Assembly: GCA_028700875.1 (NCBI GenBank)
Contig: JAQVRW010000234.1
Coordinates: forward strand, 1 to 5,231
Direction of reading: 5' to 3'
DNA length: 5,231 bases
Origin: Candidatus Zixiibacteriota bacterium
Lineage (GTDB): Bacteria > Zixibacteria > MSB-5A5 > GN15 > JAAZOE01
The position numbers and the translations under genes were made by a program. Numbering within the stretch: the first letter of the stretch is position 1; every line of letters begins with the position of its first letter. Positions 1-5,231 of this stretch are shown piece after piece. Under the pieces are notes generated by a model. That model was given only the letters and a program-made list of their open reading frames with translations, made no database searches and was not told where the DNA came from.

Positions 1-174
1 GTTATATTGACGGGAGGCTGTTTCCAGAATCGGTATCTTATGGAACGGACCGTGATCCGGTTACGGCAGGCGGGTTTTGCGCCGTATTGGCATCGACGGA
101 TACCCTCTAACGACGGCGGCATCGCGGCCGGACAGTTGGCTGCCGCTGCACGGGAATTGACAAAAAAGGAATAA
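1..174 (+). CDS. hypF: HypF carbamoyltransferase, C-terminal end (5' partial)
   Basis: Only the last 57 codons are in the window, reading in frame from base 1 to the TAA at 172-174. HypF uses carbamoyl phosphate and ATP to carbamoylate the C-terminal cysteine of HypE, the first step in making the cyanide ligands of [NiFe]-hydrogenases. The visible part is the end of the Kae1-like carbamoyltransferase domain. It shows a Thr-Gly-Gly-Cys-Phe-Gln-Asn motif near residues 4-10 of the fragment, matching the family's S/T-G-G-V-F-Q-N. It also shows Asn-Asp-Gly-Gly-Ile-Ala with Gly-Gln shortly after (about residues 37-45), the conserved NDGGIA-x-GQ signature. The tail is short and basic. The acylphosphatase, zinc-finger and YrdC-like domains expected of the full protein lie outside the window. 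The stop is 3 nt before hypC, so it belongs to the same operon. The identification rests on the two motifs plus context. Confidence 0.93.
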   Translation, partial: VILTGGCFQNRYLMERTVIRLRQAGFAPYWHRRIPSNDGGIAAGQLAAAARELTKKE

Positions 175-177
175 TGT

Positions 178-432
178 ATGTGTCTTGCGGTTCCGGGAAA
201 ATTGATGAGCATCGAGGGAGATGATCCGCTTCTGCGCACCGGGCGGGTCAGCTTCGGCGGAATCATAAAAGAAGTGAACCTGTCGCTGGTGCCGGAAGTC
301 ATCGTCGGCGATTATCTGCTGGTCCATGCCGGGTTCGCCATCAGCACCATCGATGAGGAAGAAGCCGATCGCGTCTTTGCCCTCCTGGATGAAATCGACG
401 AGAAAAACGAGGCGGCGGACAACGCATCATGA
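178..432 (+). CDS. hypC: HypC/HybG/HupF-family hydrogenase maturation chaperone
   Basis: An 84-residue protein, close to the usual size of HypC (about 75-95). HypC binds HypD to form the scaffold on which the Fe(CN)2CO group is assembled, then delivers it to the hydrogenase large-subunit precursor in the cytoplasm. The N-terminus is the canonical Met-Cys-Leu-Ala-Val-Pro-Gly. Cys2 is the essential residue that contacts HypD and the iron, which fixes the start codon at 178. A second conserved block, Val-Gly-Asp-Tyr-Leu-Leu-Val-His-Ala-Gly-Phe-Ala (residues 43-54), includes the family's conserved His50. The C-terminus is an acidic helix. An AAGGA ribosome site at 166-170 sits 7 nt before the start. 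The stop overlaps the hypD start by 4 nt (ATGA, 429-432), which suggests translational coupling. An out-of-frame ATG at 174 is not the start. Confidence 0.97.
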   Translation: MCLAVPGKLMSIEGDDPLLRTGRVSFGGIIKEVNLSLVPEVIVGDYLLVHAGFAISTIDEEEADRVFALLDEIDEKNEAADNAS

Positions 433-1526
433 AGTTCATCGATGAATATCGTGATCCCCAGGCGGCCGCCCGTCTGAAACGGGAAATCGAACGCATCACG
501 ACCCGGCCGTGGACGATCATGGAAATCTGCGGCGGCCAGACGCACGCCATCGTCAAAAACGGCATCGATTTGCTTTTGCCGGAAAATATCACCCTCCTGC
601 ACGGCCCCGGCTGCCCCGTCTGCGTCACCTCGGTGGAGTTGATCGACAAGGCGGTCACGCTCGCCTCGCGCCCCGATATCATTTTCTGTTCCTTTGGCGA
701 CATGCTCCGCGTACCGGGGACGCACAAAGACCTCTTATCCGTGAAAGCCGAGGGTGGCGACGTCCGCATGGTTTATTCCCCGCTGGATGCCCTCAAGATA
801 GCGCGAGAGAATTCCGACCGTCAGGTTGTTTTCTTCGGTATCGGGTTCGAAACCACCGCCCCGGCCAACGTCGCCGCTATCCTCCAGGCGCGACAAACGG
901 GACTGACCAACTTCTCCATGCTGATGGCAATAGTGTTGGTCAAACCGGCCATGGCCGCGCTTTTATCCGATCCGGAAAATCGGGTGCAGGCTTTTCTGGC
1001 CGCCGGCCACGTCTGCGCCGTGACCGGATACGCCGACTATGAATCTCTGGCGGCAACCTATCATGTGCCCATGGTCGTTACTGGTTTCGAACCGCTCGAT
1101 ATCCTGCAGGGCATCTATATGACCATCGCCCAACTGGAACAGGGGCGAGTGGAAGTGGAAAACCAATACACCCGTGCGGTGCGCCGCGAGGGAAATCTCC
1201 CCGCCATCCGGATGATCGAAAAAGCGCTGATGCCGGTCGACCGCAAATGGCGCGGGCTGGATATGATTCCCGCCAGCGGATTGGGCTTGCGCCCCGAGTA
1301 TATTGAGTTCGACGCCGAACGGCGATTCGGCCTGACCGAATACGAGACCGCGGAATCCCCCATCTGCATCAGCGGCCTGATCCTCCAGGGCCGCAAGAAA
1401 CCGCACGACTGTCCCGCCTTCGGGACCGATTGCACCCCGGAACATCCCCTCGGCGCCACCATGGTTTCATCGGAGGGCGCCTGCGCCGCCTACTACCGCT
1501 ACCGGCGGACGGCGATTCACCCATAA
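429..1526 (+). CDS. hypD: HypD, hydrogenase Fe-CN/CO scaffold iron-sulfur protein
   Basis: A full-length HypD of 365 residues (E. coli HypD is about 373). With HypC it holds the iron while two cyanides from HypE and one CO are attached, and its [4Fe-4S] cluster is thought to supply electrons. Visible motifs in order: Met-Glu-Ile-Cys-Gly-Gly-Gln-Thr-His with Cys34; Gly-Pro-Gly-Cys-Pro-Val-Cys with Cys62 and Cys65; Gly-Phe-Glu-Thr-Thr-Ala-Pro (139-145); Gly-His at 193-194; and Gly-Phe-Glu-Pro-Leu-Asp (219-224). The C-terminal cysteines 313, 328, 335 and 352 have spacing C-x14-C-x6-C-x16-C, as expected for the cluster site, the last within Val-Ser-Ser-Glu-Gly-Ala-Cys. The start overlaps the hypC stop. 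The upstream ribosome site is weak (GGA at 417-419), so translation is probably coupled to hypC. One oddity: around residue 168 the usual Ser-His is replaced by Ala-Ile (see findings). This protein is unrelated to the hydroxyproline dehydratase also called HypD. Confidence 0.98.
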   Translation: MKFIDEYRDPQAAARLKREIERITTRPWTIMEICGGQTHAIVKNGIDLLLPENITLLHGPGCPVCVTSVELIDKAVTLASRPDIIFCSFGDMLRVPGTHKDLLSVKAEGGDVRMVYSPLDALKIARENSDRQVVFFGIGFETTAPANVAAILQARQTGLTNFSMLMAIVLVKPAMAALLSDPENRVQAFLAAGHVCAVTGYADYESLAATYHVPMVVTGFEPLDILQGIYMTIAQLEQGRVEVENQYTRAVRREGNLPAIRMIEKALMPVDRKWRGLDMIPASGLGLRPEYIEFDAERRFGLTEYETAESPICISGLILQGRKKPHDCPAFGTDCTPEHPLGATMVSSEGACAAYYRYRRTAIHP

Positions 1527-1548
1527 CATTTATCAGGACGAACGACTC

Positions 1549-2616
1549 ATGACCTCCTCAGATGGTTTCAGTCTCAACTGCCCCCTGCAGAAATCGGATT
1601 ACCCGTACGTGCTTCTGGCCCACGGCGGCGGCGGACGGTTGATGCATCGACTGATCGAAGACATTTTCATCCCTGCGTTCGGCAGTCAGGAGTTGGAGCT
1701 TCGCCATGACGGCGCGCGGATCGATATCGGCGCAGCCAATATTGTCATGACCACCGATTCCTACGTGGTCTATCCTCTCTTCTTCCCCGGCGGCGATATC
1801 GGTTCTCTGGCGGTCAATGGCACCGTCAACGATCTGGCCATGTGCGGCGCGCGCCCGGTCGCCCTCAGCGCGGCCTTTATCATCGAGGAGGGATTCCCGG
1901 TCGAATCGCTGATTCGCGTCGCGCAGTCGATGCGCGCCGCGGCCGATGCCGCCGGCGTTCGAATCGTCACCGGCGATACCAAGGTCGTCGACAAAGGCAA
2001 AGGACACGGGTTGTTCATCACCACCGCCGGAATCGGCGAAGTCAAATCCTTCCGCCTGATCGCCCCGTCATCGGTGATGCCCGGTGACGTCGTGTTGATA
2101 AACGGCGATGTCGGCCGCCATGGGATGGCTATCATGGCCGCCCGCGAAGGTTTGGAGTTTGAAACGACCATCGAAAGCGACTGCGCCCCGCTGGTCGAAC
2201 CGGTCTTGAAACTGTTGAACGCCGGGATCGACATTCATTGTCTGCGCGACCTGACTCGCGGCGGCCTGGCCACCACGCTGGTCGAAATCGCCGATGCCGC
2301 CGGCGTGCATATTTCAATTGAGGAAAAAGCGATCCCCGTCCGCGAGGAAGTCCGCGGCGCCTGCGAGATTCTTGGTTTCGACCCGTCGTATGTCGCCAAC
2401 GAGGGACGCTTCATCGCTTTCCTGCCTGCGAGAGATGCCGATCGGGCATTAACAATATTGAAGGAGTGCGCCACTGATTTCGCCCCAGCTCTTATCGGCC
2501 GCGTGGCCGAGAGAGTTCCCGAAGGGCATCCGGGATTGGTGACGATGACCAGCGTCATCGGCTCGGAGCGGATTGTCGACATGCTTTCCGGCGAACAACT
2601 CCCCCGCATCTGCTGA
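1549..2616 (+). CDS. hypE: HypE, carbamoyl dehydratase of hydrogenase maturation
   Basis: A complete 355-residue HypE, slightly longer than E. coli HypE (about 336) because of an N-terminal extension of roughly 20 residues. HypE accepts a carbamoyl group from HypF on its C-terminal cysteine, dehydrates it with ATP to a thiocyanate, and passes cyanide to the HypC-HypD complex. The protein has the PurM/AIR-synthase-like fold. Motifs: Ala-His-Gly-Gly-Gly-Gly-Arg (24-30); Thr-Thr-Asp-Ser-Tyr (68-72), then Pro-Leu-Phe-Phe-Pro-Gly-Gly-Asp-Ile-Gly (76-85); Asn-Gly-Thr-Val-Asn-Asp (90-95); Gly-Asp-Thr-Lys-Val-Val (142-147); Asp-Leu-Thr-Arg-Gly-Gly (234-239); and Asn-Glu-Gly-Arg-Phe (284-288). It ends in exactly Pro-Arg-Ile-Cys, the substrate tail with the modified Cys355. 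The gap to hypD is 22 nt, and AGGA at 1535-1538 is the likely ribosome site, 10 nt before ATG. It is the last gene of the operon here, facing a convergent gene. Confidence 0.98.
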   Translation: MTSSDGFSLNCPLQKSDYPYVLLAHGGGGRLMHRLIEDIFIPAFGSQELELRHDGARIDIGAANIVMTTDSYVVYPLFFPGGDIGSLAVNGTVNDLAMCGARPVALSAAFIIEEGFPVESLIRVAQSMRAAADAAGVRIVTGDTKVVDKGKGHGLFITTAGIGEVKSFRLIAPSSVMPGDVVLINGDVGRHGMAIMAAREGLEFETTIESDCAPLVEPVLKLLNAGIDIHCLRDLTRGGLATTLVEIADAAGVHISIEEKAIPVREEVRGACEILGFDPSYVANEGRFIAFLPARDADRALTILKECATDFAPALIGRVAERVPEGHPGLVTMTSVIGSERIVDMLSGEQLPRIC

Positions 2617-2707
2617 CGGTCCCGCGCCTTAAAGAAATCATTCGAAAGATTAATGTGTGCCCGGTCCGCCTGTGGCGGATCCACATCTGCCGGAAATCTA
2701 TGGCAGC
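2617..2707. other. Intergenic gap between convergent hypE and GRE genes
   Basis: These 91 bases separate the hypE stop from the stop of the convergent glycyl radical enzyme gene. The gap must hold the ends of both transcripts. The left half is AT-richer than its surroundings (around 2630-2653) and the right half holds a GC-rich hairpin. No credible ORF and no T-run directly after the hairpin are visible on either strand. Confidence 0.8.
2653..2686. repeat. GC-rich inverted repeat (hairpin) in the convergent gap
   Basis: An 8-bp stem pairs 2663-2670 (GGTCCGCC) with 2674-2681 (GGCGGATC) around a 3-nt TGT loop, with one G-T wobble. The stem can be extended by 5 more perfect pairs, ATGTG (2653-2657) with CACAT (2682-2686), if five bases (2658-2662) bulge out on the left arm. 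Its place between two converging stops suggests a transcription end or RNA 3' stabiliser working in both directions. There is no U-tract after the stem on either strand, so it is not a textbook intrinsic terminator. It could equally be one copy of a dispersed palindromic element. The structure is seen directly; the role is inference. Confidence 0.6.
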
Positions 2708-5071
2708 TTATGTCGCGCTGTGTTCCGTTCGCTTGATGATCTCGTTTTGCAGGGTCACCCCCAGATCGACGAAATAATCGCTGTATCCCGCCACCCGCAC
2801 GATCAGATCATGATACTTTTCCGGCGATTCCTGCGCCTTGCGCAACGTCTCGGCCGTAACAACATTGAATTGGATATGATGGCCGTCCATCTTGAAATAC
2901 GACCTAACCAGATGACCCACTTTGGTCAAACCCTCGTCATCGGACAAAACCTGCGGCGTGAATTTCTGATTTAAAAGCGTCCCCCCGGTGCGCAGATGAT
3001 CGATCTTGGACGCCGATTTCAGCACCGCCGTCGGCCCCTTGCGGTCGGCGCCCTGCACCGGCGAAATCCCCTCGGATAATGGTTCCCCGTAATGACGGCC
3101 ATCGGACGTGGCCCCCACCACGCTGCCGAAATAAATATGGCAGGTGGTCGGCAGGAGATTGATACGGAACTGCCCTCCCTTGGTGTTCGGTCGGCCGTCG
3201 ATAAGGCCGAAATAGCTTTCGAACACCTGCCGCATGATATCGTCGGCATAGTCATCATCGTTGCCGTACTTCGGCGTTCGGTTCCAAAGCGTATCCCACA
3301 CGGCATCATGTCCCTTGAAATCGTCTTTGAGGGCGTTCATCAGTTCGGTCATCGACAGATCACGCTTGTCATACACGTGATACTTGATCGCCGTCAAGGC
3401 GTCGGTGATGCTTCCCAGTCCGACCCCCTGGATATAGGACGAATTGTACCGCGCCCCGCCATTGTTGTAGTCTTTCCCCTTCACGATGCAATCATCGATG
3501 ACAATCGACATGAACGGCGCGGGGAGATATTCCGCCCACAACCGTTCGATAATCACGTTTCCTTTGATCTTGATATCGATAAAATGCCGGAGTTGATTCT
3601 GAAAGGCATCGTATAGTTCATCGAAAGAACCAAACCCGGCCGGGTCCCCGTTTTCAAGCCCGATTTGTCGCCCCGTCCGAGGGTCAACCCCGTTATGCAA
3701 TGTGATTTCAAGCACCTTGACGATATTGAAATATCCGGTCAGGATATAACTCTCCCGGCCGAACGCTCCCGTCTCCACGCATCCGCTGGCCCCTCCCTGC
3801 CGGGCGTCCTGAACCGACTTCCCCTGGCGCAGCATCTCCGCGACGATAGCATCGGTGTTGAACAGCGACGGCTGTCCGTACCCGGTCTTGATAATCTCCA
3901 GCGCCCGATGCAACAACCGATCCGGACCTTTCTTGCTGATCTGCACCATCGAACTGGGTTGCAATAGACGCATCTCCTCGATCACATCGAGGAGCATGAA
4001 GGTCATCTCGTTGGCGGCATCCTCCCCGGATTCTGTGACTCCCCCCAGGTTGATCAGGCAAAAATCGGTGTAGGTGTTGCTTTCCTGCGCGGTCACGCCC
4101 ACTTTTGGGGGCGCCGGTTGGTTGTTGAACTTGACCCAGAACGCCTCCAGCAATTCGATGGCCTGTTCTTTGGTGAGACTCCCTTTCTTGATATCCTGTC
4201 GATAGAATGGAAACAGATGTTGATCCAACCGCCCGGGGTTGAACGAATCCCACGTGTTCAACTCGATGATAACCCCCAGATGGACGAACCAGTAGCATTG
4301 CAGAGCCTCCCAGAGCGTCCGAGGGGAATGGGCCGGCACCCATCGGCATATCTCGGCCATCTGCTCCAGTTCGGCCTTACGCGCCGGGTCGGATTCCTCG
4401 ACGGCCATTTCGGTTAATCTGTCGGCGTATCGATTCGCCAGCATCATGACCGCGTCGGCGGCGATTGCCATCGCCTTCAACTCTTCCCGCTTGTCGAATG
4501 CCTCCGGGTCGGTATAGAAATCCAGACGTTCGATACTTTGCTGGATACGCCGATTAAAATCCAGAAAACCCTGCCGATATATTTTTCCGTCCAGAACAGT
4601 ATGCCCCGGCGCGCGCTGTTCCTGAAATTCGGTGAAAATCCCCGCCTCGTACGCCCCCTTCCATTCCGGGTCCACGGCTTCGAAAATCCGATCCCGCATC
4701 GACCGTCCCGACCAGAAAGGAATTATCCGATCCTGTTGGATCGTCCGGGCGTTTTGGCCAACCTTGAACGACACCTTCTCGCGGGTGTGCAGAATATCGA
4801 AATCCTTGAGCGAATGGGTGCATATCTCCGGGTAGGTCGGCGCCGCTTTGGGAACGGGGCCCCGCTCCCCGACGATCAATTCCCCAGGGTTGATACAGAT
4901 AGACATATGTTCAAGGATATGCGCGAAAGCCATCGCCCTGGCCACCGGCACGGAAACGCGGTCGGCCGCGTCGCTTTCGTAAAAGTCGGTCACCAGTTGC
5001 GCCCGTTCCAGCGAGATGGTCGGGACCGCGTTCAGGCTCTGCTCCCGCAGACGTTTAATCCGTTCGTTCAT
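2708..5071 (-). CDS. Glycyl radical enzyme, probable trans-4-hydroxy-L-proline dehydratase
   Basis: A complete 787-residue cytoplasmic enzyme of the pyruvate formate-lyase superfamily. The N-terminal PFL-type domain carries the catalytic loop Ser-Gly-Cys-Val-Glu-Thr-Gly (429-435), with thiyl Cys431 and Glu433. The C-terminal domain carries Arg-Val-Ala-Gly-Tyr-Ser (759-764), where Gly762 would hold the radical. Glu433 argues for an eliminating GRE rather than pyruvate formate-lyase, which has adjacent Cys-Cys. In C. difficile hydroxyproline dehydratase I recall Phe152, His160, Asp278, Ser334, Phe340, Cys434, Glu436, Tyr450, Thr645 and Gly765. Here Phe149, His157, Asp275, Ser331, Phe337, Cys431, Glu433, Tyr447, Thr642 and Gly762 match, all offset by three. 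The expected reaction is dehydration of trans-4-hydroxy-L-proline to pyrroline-5-carboxylate. AGGAGG at 5082-5087 lies 10 nt upstream of ATG, and the activase gene ends 6 nt upstream. That enzyme's published name, HypD, clashes with hydrogenase hypD, so no symbol is given. A related GRE with another substrate, such as the D-isomer, remains possible; GRE membership is near certain. Confidence 0.87.
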   Translation of the reverse strand: MNERIKRLREQSLNAVPTISLERAQLVTDFYESDAADRVSVPVARAMAFAHILEHMSICINPGELIVGERGPVPKAAPTYPEICTHSLKDFDILHTREKVSFKVGQNARTIQQDRIIPFWSGRSMRDRIFEAVDPEWKGAYEAGIFTEFQEQRAPGHTVLDGKIYRQGFLDFNRRIQQSIERLDFYTDPEAFDKREELKAMAIAADAVMMLANRYADRLTEMAVEESDPARKAELEQMAEICRWVPAHSPRTLWEALQCYWFVHLGVIIELNTWDSFNPGRLDQHLFPFYRQDIKKGSLTKEQAIELLEAFWVKFNNQPAPPKVGVTAQESNTYTDFCLINLGGVTESGEDAANEMTFMLLDVIEEMRLLQPSSMVQISKKGPDRLLHRALEIIKTGYGQPSLFNTDAIVAEMLRQGKSVQDARQGGASGCVETGAFGRESYILTGYFNIVKVLEITLHNGVDPRTGRQIGLENGDPAGFGSFDELYDAFQNQLRHFIDIKIKGNVIIERLWAEYLPAPFMSIVIDDCIVKGKDYNNGGARYNSSYIQGVGLGSITDALTAIKYHVYDKRDLSMTELMNALKDDFKGHDAVWDTLWNRTPKYGNDDDYADDIMRQVFESYFGLIDGRPNTKGGQFRINLLPTTCHIYFGSVVGATSDGRHYGEPLSEGISPVQGADRKGPTAVLKSASKIDHLRTGGTLLNQKFTPQVLSDDEGLTKVGHLVRSYFKMDGHHIQFNVVTAETLRKAQESPEKYHDLIVRVAGYSDYFVDLGVTLQNEIIKRTEHSAT

Positions 5072-5077
5072 ATTCCG

Positions 5078-5231
5078 CTAGCCTCCTATATGGACTTCAT
5101 ATCCGAGAGAACGGAACAACGCCGCCTTTCGTTCCATGATCTCCGCCGTTTGCGGCGTCAATTGCAGCCTTCGACGCGGCAGACGATACCGGTCGGTCTT
5201 GTCCTCGCCGAGTTTATTATACGGCAGAAGC
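5078..5231 (-). CDS. Glycyl radical enzyme activating enzyme (radical SAM), C-terminal end (5' partial)
   Basis: Only the last 50 codons are in the window, read on the - strand from the right edge to TAG at 5078-5080. The fragment begins Leu-Leu-Pro-Tyr-Asn-Lys-Leu-Gly-Glu-Asp-Lys, matching the LPYH-x-LG-x-x-K block near the C-terminus of PFL-activating-enzyme-type radical SAM proteins. It ends in Val-His-Ile-Gly-Gly, also typical of these activases. The protein would use a [4Fe-4S] cluster and S-adenosylmethionine to abstract hydrogen from the partner GRE, presumably Gly762 of the gene just downstream. The CX3CX2C cluster motif and any extra ferredoxin-like clusters lie beyond the window, so they cannot be confirmed here. 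The stop is 6 nt before the GRE start, and the GRE ribosome site lies inside this gene's last codons. The pairing with the GRE rests strongly on this adjacency. Confidence 0.88.
   Translation of the reverse strand, partial: LLPYNKLGEDKTDRYRLPRRRLQLTPQTAEIMERKAALFRSLGYEVHIGG
5082..5087 (-). promoter_or_regulatory. Ribosome binding site of the GRE gene, inside the activase 3' end
   Basis: On the - strand this reads AGGAGG, a perfect Shine-Dalgarno core, 10 nt before the GRE ATG. It sits within the last Ile-Gly-Gly codons of the activase, just before its TAG. Translation of the GRE is therefore likely coupled to that of the activase. No promoter is visible between the two genes, so both should share one transcript starting to the right of the window. 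Confidence 0.75.

Noticed and set aside
174..176. ATG overlapping the hypF stop as an alternative hypC start
   Set aside because: It is out of frame with hypC and would lose the essential Met-Cys N-terminus. The ATG at 178 has correct spacing from AAGGA.
312..769. Two overlapping - strand open frames across hypC and the start of hypD
   Set aside because: They are antisense to genes with clear family motifs, have low-complexity translations and no credible ribosome site.
2653..2700. Classical Rho-independent terminator for hypE or for the GRE gene
   Set aside because: The hairpin is strong but neither strand has a T-run immediately after the stem, so it is reported as an inverted repeat only.
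3708..4349. Long open frame of 213 codons on the - strand inside the GRE gene, plus several + strand open frames across 2657-4835
   Set aside because: They overlap an unmistakable, full-length GRE coding frame. Their translations are rich in Arg, Pro and Gly and show no recognisable motif, as expected for shadow frames in GC-rich DNA.
429..5071. A single novel system joining hydrogenase maturation and the GRE
   Set aside because: The two operons are convergent, have complete separate logic and share no visible regulatory site. Co-occurrence in an anaerobe is enough to explain the neighbourhood.
1..5231. CRISPR array, insertion sequence, tRNA or rRNA, riboswitch
   Set aside because: No spaced direct repeats, transposase motifs, tRNA-like folds or structured leader were recognised. 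Almost all of the window is accounted for by coding sequence.

Overview
The window looks like chromosomal DNA of an anaerobic or facultatively anaerobic bacterium. It is moderately GC-rich (by eye a little under 60%) and densely packed. Two oxygen-sensitive systems meet tail to tail: a [NiFe]-hydrogenase maturation operon on the + strand and a glycyl radical enzyme (GRE) operon on the - strand. The taxon cannot be fixed from this much sequence. The gene complement and a GC-rich palindrome between the operons would fit an uncultured sediment lineage, but that is only a guess.

Left half (1-2616, + strand): the 3' end of hypF, then complete hypC, hypD and hypE in one tightly spaced operon. The hypF-hypC gap is 3 nt, hypC and hypD overlap by 4 nt, and the hypD-hypE gap is 22 nt. 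Together these proteins build the Fe(CN)2CO group of [NiFe]-hydrogenases. HypF carbamoylates the C-terminal cysteine of HypE and HypE dehydrates it to a thiocyanate. The cyanide then passes to iron held on the HypC-HypD scaffold. All diagnostic ends are present: Met-Cys at the HypC N-terminus, the HypD cysteine set, and Pro-Arg-Ile-Cys at the HypE C-terminus. hypA, hypB and the hydrogenase structural genes are not in the window.

Middle (2617-2707): a 91-bp gap between convergent genes. It holds a strong hairpin without a T-tract.

Right half (2708-5231, - strand): the last 50 codons of a radical-SAM GRE-activating enzyme, then, 6 nt downstream, a complete 787-residue GRE. The GRE has the Cys-Val-Glu-Thr catalytic loop and a C-terminal glycyl radical loop. 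Its best match from memory is trans-4-hydroxy-L-proline dehydratase. Every active-site residue I recall from the Clostridioides difficile enzyme falls at the expected place with a constant offset of three. The enzyme would convert hydroxyproline to pyrroline-5-carboxylate, feeding proline or glutamate metabolism. That enzyme is also called HypD, so the window holds two unrelated proteins that share the name.

I see no mobile element, CRISPR array, RNA gene or clearly novel multi-gene system. The points most worth checking are the GRE substrate, the intergenic palindrome and a possible unusual substitution in the hydrogenase HypD.
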